A stretch of DNA of 64,000 nt from an uncultured Sphaerochaeta sp. (GTDB lineage Bacteria > Spirochaetota > Spirochaetia > Sphaerochaetales > Sphaerochaetaceae). Location: the NCBI RefSeq assembly GCF_963666015.1, contig NZ_OY762555.1:930001-994000 (forward strand), in the 5' to 3' direction. This document shows, one piece after another, positions 54,632 through 63,398 of this stretch (the stretch's first letter is position 1; each line of letters opens with the position of its first letter). The notes under the pieces were generated by a model, which saw only the letters and a program-made list of their open reading frames with translations, was not told the DNA's origin and made no database searches. The position numbers and the translations under genes are program-made.

Positions 54632-56443
54632 TCAGAAGTAGAGTTCGAAGCTCACTGAGAGCTCCCATTCCACATCCAGGGGTTCAATTACCCCTTTCAT
54701 CGCATCCATGACATCGAAAAGATTGAAGCCAAGGGAGACACGCATCGGATGGCTTGGGAAGCGGTCGAGGACACCCCACCCTTCCATTCCTGCCGTGGCA
54801 AGTAGGGAATAGCCTTCCTCTGCGTCAGGATTTCCAAATATCCCGATATCGAGGAAAGGGTTTGCATAGGATTTGGCAAATCCGAAGTCAATAAACTCCA
54901 TCATAAGGTTCAGGTTCAATACAGCTCCGTAGGGAATTGTTCCATCCTCAAAGGTGATTGCGTTTGACCGGGAGAGGTAGCCCCTGAAATATTCAGAGAC
55001 ATTTTTCCCATCGGATGGGAGGAATGTGTATTTTGTCGGATTCAATCCAGAATAGAATCCATTGAATCGGATGTGTGGATTAAACCGCCATACCACAAAG
55101 GGGAACCAGGTGATATTGCTCTCTACATACCAGTAACTCTTGGATGCAAATTCTATACTCTGGTAATCGCGATAAACGTGCTTGAAGTTGAAAATCAAGC
55201 CTTCGCGGTATTTATCCTTGCTGGAGAGGTAGTTGACCCGACCACCGTTGCTGATTGTATTGGTGTATTCCAGGTACTGAGCCAAGGATTCTCTTCCATA
55301 CAGGTACTCAACTCCAGGAGAGAACGAAGTAGACCATCTCCAACCGATGAAGGGAAGCTTGAAGTTCGTTCCGAGTGTTGTGGAGAGAGTTGCATCATGT
55401 AGATTCTCATTCTCTACTTTCTTGTTGGTGAGGAAGGTAATCTTGAAGGAAAGCGGTCTCGTGAAGAACTTCAAGTCATGTTGAATGAGATTGGTTTCTG
55501 TCTTGAGATTGGTAAGCTTGCTGTTCCATTCGAGCAAGTTACTCAAGGTGTAGCGTCCCTCGTTCTGCTGGAAGGGACCATACGTCCAACTGAATCCATG
55601 GATATCAGGATTCATCTGTTCAAAACCGGTGGAAGGATCATACTCAGCCCAGGTCTTTAGGCTCAACCTGGTACCAAACAGGTCCAGCCCTGTCCAGTTG
55701 ATATCGTAATCGAACTGCTGGGTGGTAGCGCTGGGATCGATGACCCCATCAAAAGAGAATGCAAGCTTTGTCTCCATGAGAGGAATACCAGTCCAGTTGA
55801 TATCATACTCAATCTTTCCGTCCGGGTTACTGGTTTTCTGCCGTTCATACAGGAAATTGAGACTCAGGTTCGTCTCACCGATGGCAACCCCTGTTACGTC
55901 AAATTCCAGATGGTCCTCGCGATCATCCCAATTCTCCAGTGTTCCATCATTCTGCGAGGTGTAGGCAGTAAGATTGAGTAAGCCAAAGGTCCCCAGCAGG
56001 TTCGTATCCTTCGCTTTTACCCCAAACAGGAAACCGGTCTCATCGTTATCAAACTTCGGGTAAGGCAGTGCTAGAAAGGTGTTGGAATCTTCAATAAAGA
56101 ATGTGACTGTGTAGTAAGCAATACCATCGGAAAATGAAGTGAAGGAGTATTCATAGTCAACGTTCAAGAAAAGCTGCTTATTGACCAGTGTCTGGCGTTT
56201 GGCATTCAGGGCCTTCAGGAACGCATCTTCGCTCTTCCAGACAGGGTCTCCATCAGAAGGGATAATGGCACTACGTAAGGCAAACTGTGTAGTCTTTCCA
56301 GAAACCTCAAACTCATACGATTGTATTGCATAGCCAGTAATATCTTCAGATGTCAACAATGTATTGGATTCAGCGGCAAGGCCCCCGATAAAAAGCAATA
56401 AAAAAAGGCATACCAAGAGTGCCTGTTTCTTCAATATATTCAT
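54632..56443 (-). CDS. Predicted outer-membrane beta-barrel with POTRA-like N-terminus
   Basis: A 603-aa exported protein. A signal peptide ends around residue 24 (LFLLLFIGGLAAES). Residues about 40-110 (SYEFEVSGKTTQFALRSAII, then FLKALNAKRQTLVNKQLFLN) have the spacing of a POTRA domain, and from about 115 on there are many short alternating strands with aromatic girdles, ending in SVSFELYF, the C-terminal Phe typical of outer-membrane barrels. This suggests an Omp85/TamA-like architecture with one POTRA, but I do not recognise a named family and this could be a spirochaete-specific barrel. The segment YDINWTG occurs twice (about residues 218-224 and 248-254), so the barrel has repeated strands. 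It appears to be a single gene with its own promoter. Confidence 0.6.
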   Translation of the reverse strand: MNILKKQALLVCLFLLLFIGGLAAESNTLLTSEDITGYAIQSYEFEVSGKTTQFALRSAIIPSDGDPVWKSEDAFLKALNAKRQTLVNKQLFLNVDYEYSFTSFSDGIAYYTVTFFIEDSNTFLALPYPKFDNDETGFLFGVKAKDTNLLGTFGLLNLTAYTSQNDGTLENWDDREDHLEFDVTGVAIGETNLSLNFLYERQKTSNPDGKIEYDINWTGIPLMETKLAFSFDGVIDPSATTQQFDYDINWTGLDLFGTRLSLKTWAEYDPSTGFEQMNPDIHGFSWTYGPFQQNEGRYTLSNLLEWNSKLTNLKTETNLIQHDLKFFTRPLSFKITFLTNKKVENENLHDATLSTTLGTNFKLPFIGWRWSTSFSPGVEYLYGRESLAQYLEYTNTISNGGRVNYLSSKDKYREGLIFNFKHVYRDYQSIEFASKSYWYVESNITWFPFVVWRFNPHIRFNGFYSGLNPTKYTFLPSDGKNVSEYFRGYLSRSNAITFEDGTIPYGAVLNLNLMMEFIDFGFAKSYANPFLDIGIFGNPDAEEGYSLLATAGMEGWGVLDRFPSHPMRVSLGFNLFDVMDAMKGVIEPLDVEWELSVSFELYF

Positions 56444-56482
56444 ACCACCTCAATTTCCCCGAGAAACTTATGCTCATTGACA

Positions 56483-56511
56483 AGATTAGTTGCTTTGTCT
56501 ATCAGTGTCAA
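56483..56511 (-). promoter_or_regulatory. Candidate promoter of the outer-membrane barrel gene
   Basis: TTGACA (56506-56511) and TAATCT (56483-56488), spacer 17 bp, on the minus strand, 39 bases before the start. The -35 is perfect, the -10 matches 3 of 6. The rest of this 266-base gap (56444-56709) is AT-rich and shows nothing else I can support. Confidence 0.4.
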
Positions 56512-56709
56512 CACATAGTAAACAGCACTCCGACAAGGAAGTAACAGGGAAAACGGCAGTATAGAATGAATCCTAGTAGATTGGTATCGAAAACAAGGCA
56601 AATTTATTACAAATCGATATATTGCAACACTTAATAAAAAAAACGCAAACTAAGCACTAAACCCAGCAGAAAGTAAACTTATCCAATCTAAATGCACAGA
56701 TTATACGTG

Positions 56710-58362
56710 TCATTCCCATGTATAGCAGGCTCCAAATACTAGCTGAAAATCATAGTTATAATCTGCATTATTTGCTGTTGATAAAAAATCGAAAGAACCA
56801 TAGACCTCCCATGGGCCTAAAGCCGTGCCTGCAGTAACTCCTAGCTGCACATATGTGCTTGTATTGCCAGAAGGAGCTGATGCAATATCATCGAGTGTCC
56901 ACAGACTTGTTTCATCGTTGTCCCCATGCAGCATACTGAAAAAACGCCCTCGAACGTACCATGAGTTTGGAATATAATACCCAAGGGATGTACTTAAAAC
57001 GATTGCATCTCCTCCATACTGATACCCAAGATAGGTTTGATCATACACAATATGATCAGAATACCATTTACGGAGCCCTACAACATAGTTCAGACTATCT
57101 AATTGATCATCTTGGGTCTTATCACCGTCCAGACTTCTTAGGTAGAGATAAGGGTCAGTATACACACCTTCCAGGTGCCCTCGCAGAACACCGTTTCTCA
57201 GTGGTTTCTCCATTCTCCCACCGAGCATAATTGCCAGGCCGTTAGGATGCCTACCACTTTCAAGGTTCCACTCTGTACCTCCGAAGGCCAGTTCATCAAC
57301 GGCAAATTGCGTATAAATATTCAACCCTTTTTGGAATGTATAATCCAGTTCCAGAGAGGCCAGGGAATTAGCTTGACTACGTAGATAGTAATTATGGTAG
57401 AGCATCATAGGGGTCAACACGCGTAAATCGAGCAATCCATCCTGGTTTTGGTACATGATACCTTCATTAAGTACCAAGCCTACACGATCGGAGAACAAAC
57501 GCCACTCAAAGCGGTGTCCCATGAACATCTTCAGTCCTGTCAGTGGCCTAGCCTGGCTATCCGAAAGAGAGGAATCATATATCTCATTTGGATGGGGGAA
57601 AAAAGAAACTAAAAAGGAGTACTTGAAGGAATCTTTGTAGGCAGAAATCCTTGCCATGTTGTGGTATTGAAGTTGGTCTCCGATTACAAAATTTCCACTA
57701 ACGCCTGGACCCCATGAAAGCCGGTCCCTTCCTACCTGTATTGCCCAGTTTGCACCACCTGAAGCGAGGAATGCACGGTAGGGGATATTTGCATCAAGAT
57801 ATGCAGTCCCTGAGGAGAAGTCATAGGGAATATTAGTTGTTAGATACTTTTCCCCATAGAGTTTGGAGGTGCCTTGATCCATGGTCCCTGCTACTTTTCC
57901 ATCAATATTGTTGCTGACTATGGTAAGGTCAAACACTCCCGAAAAAACTCCTAGTGAGAGCGTCATGGGTACATGAATAAGTGGTCTTCTCTCCAGATAG
58001 GAATACACCCAATCTTCTTCAGAAGTAAAATCATTCGTATTGCTGTGAAGATAGGTCTCCAACGAAATCTCAGAACCAATGGAGAATGCCGGCATTTCCA
58101 TTGTCGCTTCCTTGGCCAATAATTCATAGATCTGGTTTTCAACCAAGGAAAGATCTTTAATATTGATACGAGATAGCAAGAATGTTACTTCTGCTCTGGT
58201 ATACGGAAGAGCTGTTGAGGGAAGGGCTAGCCCCTGACTTACATAAAGAGTAGAAAGCTGATGGTGAATGGGATCTGCAAGCAGGAACATATCAGAAGGG
58301 CTTGCGAAACCAACTGTCAAGCAGAATGAGAGTGTTAATAGAACAAGTACTAGTTTTTTCAT
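56710..58362 (-). CDS. Wzi-like outer-membrane capsule-assembly protein
   Basis: A 550-aa exported beta-barrel. The signal peptide ends about residue 20 (MKKLVLVLLTLSFCLTVGFA). An N-terminal helical stretch (about residues 22-90) is followed by a barrel region with RDRLSWGPGVSGNFVIGD (about residues 228-245), the Trp-Gly-Pro-Gly element of the Wzi capsule-assembly family, and the protein ends FGACYTWE. Wzi proteins hold capsule polysaccharide on the cell surface. The ATG at 58362 has GGGAGG about 10 bases upstream; a more upstream in-frame start at 58422 overlaps the GT2 gene. It is the last gene of the minus-strand polysaccharide operon and shares the WGPG signature with the gene at 59181-61151. 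Confidence 0.72.
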   Translation of the reverse strand: MKKLVLVLLTLSFCLTVGFASPSDMFLLADPIHHQLSTLYVSQGLALPSTALPYTRAEVTFLLSRINIKDLSLVENQIYELLAKEATMEMPAFSIGSEISLETYLHSNTNDFTSEEDWVYSYLERRPLIHVPMTLSLGVFSGVFDLTIVSNNIDGKVAGTMDQGTSKLYGEKYLTTNIPYDFSSGTAYLDANIPYRAFLASGGANWAIQVGRDRLSWGPGVSGNFVIGDQLQYHNMARISAYKDSFKYSFLVSFFPHPNEIYDSSLSDSQARPLTGLKMFMGHRFEWRLFSDRVGLVLNEGIMYQNQDGLLDLRVLTPMMLYHNYYLRSQANSLASLELDYTFQKGLNIYTQFAVDELAFGGTEWNLESGRHPNGLAIMLGGRMEKPLRNGVLRGHLEGVYTDPYLYLRSLDGDKTQDDQLDSLNYVVGLRKWYSDHIVYDQTYLGYQYGGDAIVLSTSLGYYIPNSWYVRGRFFSMLHGDNDETSLWTLDDIASAPSGNTSTYVQLGVTAGTALGPWEVYGSFDFLSTANNADYNYDFQLVFGACYTWE

Positions 58363-58384
58363 CTTCCAATTACCTCCCGTCTGC

Positions 58385-59158
58385 CTAAGATTTTTGTATT
58401 CCCTGATATTTCCGTAGTCCATTTAGGGTGTATTGCAAAAAATACCAAGCTGCAACAGGTACGGATAGATGCAAGAAATCTCGATAAACAATCCACCTGT
58501 TCTTGGCAGCTTTGACTTTGTCCCCCGAACGATTAGTATTCGAAAGACGATAGAAGACCAAGGAATCAACACACCCTCTTGCAATAGCCCCATCCTGTAG
58601 CAATCCTAGCCAGAATACAAAATCCTCATGGCTATAGGCCCCATCCATGGAACGGCCCTGCAACCATGACGAGTGCAGTATCACGGTCGAGGGAAGCACA
58701 TAGTTCTCCTTTAACAAGGCCTTAAAAGAACAGCCCGCTGGAACAATCTTGTCATGCCCGATTCGCTTCCCTTCCCCATCAATAAAGGAGTAGCTAGAAT
58801 AGACTAGATCACACTTCTCAGCATCCAACAACTGAATCTGTTTCTCCAATTTGTCCGGCTTCCACAAATCATCACTATCAAGGAAAGCAGTATACTCTCC
58901 ACGAACTTGCTGGAAGAGAAAGTTGCGTGCCTGTGCAACTCCCCCGTTCTGGGTGAGAAAGAACACCCTGATGCGCTCATCTTCTTCAGCAAGCTCCTGT
59001 ATCACATCTGCAGAACCATCCTTGGATGCATCATCTACTATGAGAATCTCTACAGATACATAGGTCTGTGTAAGGGCTGAGTGGACGGTTTCCCTGATGG
59101 TTTGTTTACAGTTATAGGCGGGGATGATTACCGAACACAGCCCCTTTTGATATGACAT
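58385..59158 (-). CDS. GT2-family glycosyltransferase
   Basis: Cytosolic or membrane-associated GT-A enzyme (257 aa) transferring a sugar to a polysaccharide intermediate. The N-terminus has SVIIPAYNCKQTIRETV (about residues 9-25), then ILIVDDASKDGSADVI, the donor/metal motif FLDSDDLWKPDKLE (about residues 92-105) and a C-terminal region ending RKYQGIQKS. It lies between two Wzi-like barrel genes, so the glycan it builds is probably the surface polymer handled by them. Confidence 0.9.
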   Translation of the reverse strand: MSYQKGLCSVIIPAYNCKQTIRETVHSALTQTYVSVEILIVDDASKDGSADVIQELAEEDERIRVFFLTQNGGVAQARNFLFQQVRGEYTAFLDSDDLWKPDKLEKQIQLLDAEKCDLVYSSYSFIDGEGKRIGHDKIVPAGCSFKALLKENYVLPSTVILHSSWLQGRSMDGAYSHEDFVFWLGLLQDGAIARGCVDSLVFYRLSNTNRSGDKVKAAKNRWIVYRDFLHLSVPVAAWYFLQYTLNGLRKYQGIQKS

Positions 59159-59180
59159 CAGAGTCCCCTCCTCATTTCAC

Positions 59181-61151
59181 CTAGAAAAATATCTTTGCTC
59201 CAATCTGGAAAATATGATCAAAGATTGGATCATTCCACGGACCAAAAGTGACATCCCTTCCATCGTATGGAATATCCACAGAAGTGACGGGTTTCTCCCA
59301 TACCATCGTAAATCGATAGCCAGCGGTAAGTTCAATCGGCATATCAGAGAATTTTTTTGAGGCCTTCATCTGCATAGAGAGTGTCCGCTTGAATTCATTA
59401 TCCCAGAAATTCTTTTCCTGATAGTTATGATCATCACTATAGTTCATGAATTGTTCTATCATGAACCCATACTGACCACTACGAACTTGGTACTTGGTCT
59501 GTAGCTGTGCGGTCCATCCTTTGGGAAGCCCCAGATCCAATTGGACTAGGAACTCCTGGCTGTTGGGATCAAGCGGATATCCAAGGTTTTCTCCCTTGTT
59601 CACGTAGGCAGTCTCGCTTGCTGTTTCATAGATATGATACTTATCGTCTTTACCTTTCTCTATTACCGTACGTCCATCAGGAGAGGTAATCTTATTGGGA
59701 AAGCCACTTATGTCCACTTCCCAATCACTCACTCCACTGTCATTCTTGTTCTTGTACAGTGTTGTCCCTTCAATGGTATAGGTATTTTCAAAATCAGTGA
59801 CCGTTATATCATCAGTGGTCAAATCCTCCAAAACACCCGTCTTCTCCATAATCGGATAGTGGGTATATACAAAGGGGCCAATGTAGGTCCATTGAACCGT
59901 CAGGCTGGAGAAGCTTCCTACAGGAATGGGAACAACAAAACCTGCTTGGAAGGCAAACATATTCCTTGGTGCCTTGAGCATGGTGATGGGATTCCCCACT
60001 ACATTCATCTCATTCATGCCCATCGCGCCATAGACCCTGGCTGTATTGGGTAGTGTGTACGAGAAATCAAGACCAGCAAATACGTCATCGATATCTCCAA
60101 GGTTATTCTGCTGGAACATGTAGATTGCAAGCGGATTGAGATACCCAATTTCAAATCGTTTTTGCCATACGGTTGATTCAAAGATACTGAGAGTAAGAGA
60201 TTTACCTACATCCAGCTCAACGCGGTGGGCACTGAAGTTATTGTCGAATCGATAGTACGGCTTATCGTGTTGGTAATCATCAGAGAAGAACGGATTACCA
60301 TCGAGCGTATCAAGAGAGAATTTACCCAGCGACCCACTTATCACCGAATAATGCAACCAAGGGGCAAAATCGACTTGGATGTCAATGCCGTCAAAGCTTC
60401 TTGCGTCAGTGCTCAACATTAGATTGTTCAGCCCTGGACCCCAATCTCTCTTAATCGACCCCCAACGGAGACTCAAAGCACCATTAAAAAACGACGCAGC
60501 TAACTCAGGAGAGAGCATTAGGCCGGTATAGAAAGAATCAGAGGGTATGGAACGCAACTGAGATCCTCCGCCAAGTAGTTGCATATAGAACCCCTCACCT
60601 GGAATTGTAAACTCAGTAGGTAGAAATACCCTGGAATCCAATTTATCTACAGCCAAACCGAAATCCATATTATAAGAAATATGCTCTCCCAATTCTCCTC
60701 TGAGGAATGCAACTACTGAATTTCTCGAATCATATGTTTCTGAACTTATTCCAATAGTCTGTTGTGTATCAACAGAAACTCCCAATGAAGCACCAAGTTT
60801 TGTTGCTTCATCATATGTTCTGAAATAACCAGTCGAGAATACAGCATCTATAGGAGAGGGATCTGTACCATAGGTACGGGTTAGTTGTCTCAGAAGCTGT
60901 GCTACTTCCTCTCTTTCCATTTCATTCAACTGCTCTTGTTCTTCAGCTATTTCAGAAAGTAAAGAGACTACTTTCTCAACACTATAGGGTCTTACCGCTA
61001 TCTGTTTTTCGATTAATCCACGAATTTGGGCATTTTCCAACACTTGATACACACGATGCCCTAGAGGCACTGATAGTTGGTCAGCTGCAGTTATCGTCGA
61101 GACAGGAAAAAGCAAGAGACAAATAAGTAACACAAGACGTATAGTTTTCAT
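59181..61151 (-). CDS. Wzi-like outer-membrane beta-barrel protein
   Basis: A 656-aa exported barrel. The signal peptide ends around residue 23 (LLICLLLFPVSTITAAD). A helical N-terminal part (about residues 24-100, RVYQVLENAQIRGLIEKQ and EVAQLLRQLTRTYG) precedes the barrel, which contains GSIKRDWGPGLNNLMLSTDA (about residues 231-250), the same Wzi-type WGPG element as in the gene at 56710-58362. It ends in IFF, a C-terminal aromatic of outer-membrane barrels. A long loop (about residues 440-530) is rich in Asp, Thr and Lys and could be surface-exposed. Two such barrels in one operon is unusual. Confidence 0.72.
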   Translation of the reverse strand: MKTIRLVLLICLLLFPVSTITAADQLSVPLGHRVYQVLENAQIRGLIEKQIAVRPYSVEKVVSLLSEIAEEQEQLNEMEREEVAQLLRQLTRTYGTDPSPIDAVFSTGYFRTYDEATKLGASLGVSVDTQQTIGISSETYDSRNSVVAFLRGELGEHISYNMDFGLAVDKLDSRVFLPTEFTIPGEGFYMQLLGGGSQLRSIPSDSFYTGLMLSPELAASFFNGALSLRWGSIKRDWGPGLNNLMLSTDARSFDGIDIQVDFAPWLHYSVISGSLGKFSLDTLDGNPFFSDDYQHDKPYYRFDNNFSAHRVELDVGKSLTLSIFESTVWQKRFEIGYLNPLAIYMFQQNNLGDIDDVFAGLDFSYTLPNTARVYGAMGMNEMNVVGNPITMLKAPRNMFAFQAGFVVPIPVGSFSSLTVQWTYIGPFVYTHYPIMEKTGVLEDLTTDDITVTDFENTYTIEGTTLYKNKNDSGVSDWEVDISGFPNKITSPDGRTVIEKGKDDKYHIYETASETAYVNKGENLGYPLDPNSQEFLVQLDLGLPKGWTAQLQTKYQVRSGQYGFMIEQFMNYSDDHNYQEKNFWDNEFKRTLSMQMKASKKFSDMPIELTAGYRFTMVWEKPVTSVDIPYDGRDVTFGPWNDPIFDHIFQIGAKIFF

Positions 61152-61160
61152 AAAAAAATC

Positions 61161-61988
61161 CTATTTAGTTTCTATTGTAGCAAGCTGATCAACAAACCAG
61201 TTTTGCAAAGCCCTAATTCTTCTCATGAAAGCTGAGGGAAGGTCTACGGTAATACCGAAAACTCCTACTTCTGGTTCACGATCCTCAATAGTTGTAAGAG
61301 CACAAAGCAACAAACCATCCTCCATCTGATATGTGCCCATACTGATGTGGAGTTGTTCTTTTGGAACAGCTGTAAAAATGCCAAATACCCTTAGCGTACT
61401 GATATTCATAATTTCTACGAATATTTCCCTATCACTATTCGTATAGGTGTGTAGGTAACGATTACCACCAAAGGAACTATCCCGCTGATAGACATAACTC
61501 TGAACAGAATATGGGAAGATAGTGACCACCGGATCTGGAAGTAGATTATTCAGATTTTTGCTATCTTCCATATAGGATGATTTCTCGATTAGTATTTTTG
61601 GCTTATTCCCCGCTCTCCAAGAAATATAGGTAATCCCTTCTTGTGTGGATATTGCTCTAATCTTATTGAAAATCGCCAGTTGCCGATCTATTTTGCTCAT
61701 GGCTTTCAGATCTGGTCCATATGGAATATAACTTACTGCAGCTATACTGAACCCATTTGTTGATTGTTGAGCAATGGATGCCCTATCATAAGCTTCGGTT
61801 CCTTTAGCAAAAAATTGTGTTATCTTGCCTCCATCAATCGTTTCACCATCAATAATCTTTCCGTCCAGAAGTTCCTGAATCTGGGATGAATTTAATTCAG
61901 GTAGAGTCGAACGAATTTCTTGTTCTGCCCCAAATAAAGACGAAAAACCCAATACACATAAAATTAAGCTGAGCAAATACTTTCTCAT
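61161..61988 (-). CDS. Secreted protein of unknown function in polysaccharide operon
   Basis: A 275-residue protein I do not recognise. A signal peptide covers about residues 1-20 (MRKYLLSLILCVLGFSSLFG). The mature part starts AEQEIRSTLPELNSSQIQEL and has a beta-rich centre (VTIFPYSVQSYVYQRDSSFG, IFVEIMNISTLRVFGIFTAV), so a periplasmic domain is likely. The ATG at 61988 has GAGGAAG five bases upstream; the sugar transferase stop is ten bases before it. The strict position between the initiating transferase and the first Wzi-like barrel hints at a role in polymer export or surface attachment, which is inference. Confidence 0.65.
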   Translation of the reverse strand: MRKYLLSLILCVLGFSSLFGAEQEIRSTLPELNSSQIQELLDGKIIDGETIDGGKITQFFAKGTEAYDRASIAQQSTNGFSIAAVSYIPYGPDLKAMSKIDRQLAIFNKIRAISTQEGITYISWRAGNKPKILIEKSSYMEDSKNLNNLLPDPVVTIFPYSVQSYVYQRDSSFGGNRYLHTYTNSDREIFVEIMNISTLRVFGIFTAVPKEQLHISMGTYQMEDGLLLCALTTIEDREPEVGVFGITVDLPSAFMRRIRALQNWFVDQLATIETK

Positions 61989-61998
61989 AACTTCCTCA

Positions 61999-63375
61999 TT
62001 AATACGCATTCTCATTTACAAATCCTCTAAAGAAAGTAAAAAGTACAATCTTAAGATCAAACAGCAAAGTCCAATTTCTTATATAATATAAATCAAATTC
62101 AATTCTACGTTCTAATGACGTATTTCCTCTCCACCCATTTACCTGTGCCCATCCGGAAACCCCTGCCTTAAATCTATGGCGCATTCTATATCCAGGAATC
62201 TCATGGTTGAATTTCTCAACCAATTCAGGCCTTTCAGGTCGTGGCCCAATCAAACTCATCGAACCACCAATAACATTAAACAACTGAGGCAACTCATCCA
62301 AGCTCGTTTTCCTAAGAAACCGGCCTATCTTAGTAATCCTTGGATCATTCTCTTCTGTCCAATGGGCATTTCCTTCAGGGATGTCAGTTCTCATACTCCT
62401 GAATTTATACATGGTAAACTCTTCTTCATCTCGCGTAATCCGTTTTTGCTTGAAAATAATGGGGCCTGGTGAAGAAAGTTTTATCGATAGTGCAATCAAC
62501 AATAATATCGGAGAAATAAGCACTATACCCAAGCTACAAGAAATAACATCAAAGGTGCGTTTCATTAATCGCTGGAAGAACCCCATTTCTGCAGCGTTAA
62601 GGGTAAGCATTGGTATCCATCTAAAATCAGAAATTTGGGTACCAATGTACGATTCCGGTACACTAGGCAGCATTACTACTTTTTCATTAAGAAGATCCAA
62701 GGCCTGAGCAACCATATTTTCTTGTCTTTTATGTTCTTCTCCCGGATAGCCTATCACTACCAGATCAGGATTTGTTAATTCGACCGCTTCATGCAACATT
62801 TCTGCATTGATTTGTCTTGCACCTCCAATGGAAAGTCCTTCTCCATCAAATTGTCCAACTAATTTGATACCATTCATACGCCTACTATGTAAGGCGCTTT
62901 CATAATGTTCAAGTTTCTCTCCATAACCAACAAGGAGTATACGTCGTGTATACTTTCCTTTTTTATAACTTTTCTTGATATGGGATGAAATAATGGTTCG
63001 TTCTAGGACTAAGAAAATAACTATGATAATAAAATAAAGCCCAATGGCAATTCGGCTCACTTTTTCAGAGAAGAAAAAGTAGAGTACAACTAAAAGAAGC
63101 AACAAAGCTTCGAATGCACTAAATATCAGAGTACTCGTCTCTTTTCGCCATGAATGCTCTAACTCCTCTACATAAAGATTGTTTCTACTTATATAAAATA
63201 TATTGAAGACCCATACCAATACGGAAAGCTGTAAGAACAAGGAAAAAGAAGCAATCCTTCCACCAGGGAGAATATAAAAACGAAAATACCCTGCAAGCAG
63301 CCAAGCGCTCAAAACAGCAAGGGTATCTCCTAATACTTTTAAAACCAACAATGCTTTATTAGCCTTACTTTTCAT
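61999..63375 (-). CDS. Polyprenyl-phosphate sugar-1-phosphate transferase (WbaP/WcaJ type)
   Basis: Initiating enzyme of polysaccharide synthesis (458 aa) that moves a sugar-1-phosphate onto undecaprenyl phosphate at the inner membrane. Helices 1-4 lie in residues about 8-125, a nucleotide-fold-like domain follows (LLVGYGEKLEHYESALHSRR, about residues 147-166), and the C-terminal catalytic domain starts at about residue 265 (KRTFDVISCSLGIVLISP) with RTSLDELPQLFNVIGG-type sequence (here RKTSLDELPQLFNVIGG), MSLIGPRPERPELV and KAGVSGWAQVNGWRG. This motif set is characteristic. It probably defines the first sugar of the capsule or exopolysaccharide. The gene is clearly AT-richer than the left half of the window. 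Confidence 0.93.
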   Translation of the reverse strand: MKSKANKALLVLKVLGDTLAVLSAWLLAGYFRFYILPGGRIASFSLFLQLSVLVWVFNIFYISRNNLYVEELEHSWRKETSTLIFSAFEALLLLLVVLYFFFSEKVSRIAIGLYFIIIVIFLVLERTIISSHIKKSYKKGKYTRRILLVGYGEKLEHYESALHSRRMNGIKLVGQFDGEGLSIGGARQINAEMLHEAVELTNPDLVVIGYPGEEHKRQENMVAQALDLLNEKVVMLPSVPESYIGTQISDFRWIPMLTLNAAEMGFFQRLMKRTFDVISCSLGIVLISPILLLIALSIKLSSPGPIIFKQKRITRDEEEFTMYKFRSMRTDIPEGNAHWTEENDPRITKIGRFLRKTSLDELPQLFNVIGGSMSLIGPRPERPELVEKFNHEIPGYRMRHRFKAGVSGWAQVNGWRGNTSLERRIEFDLYYIRNWTLLFDLKIVLFTFFRGFVNENAY

Positions 63376-63398
63376 ATACCAATTTCCTTTTTCCCATA

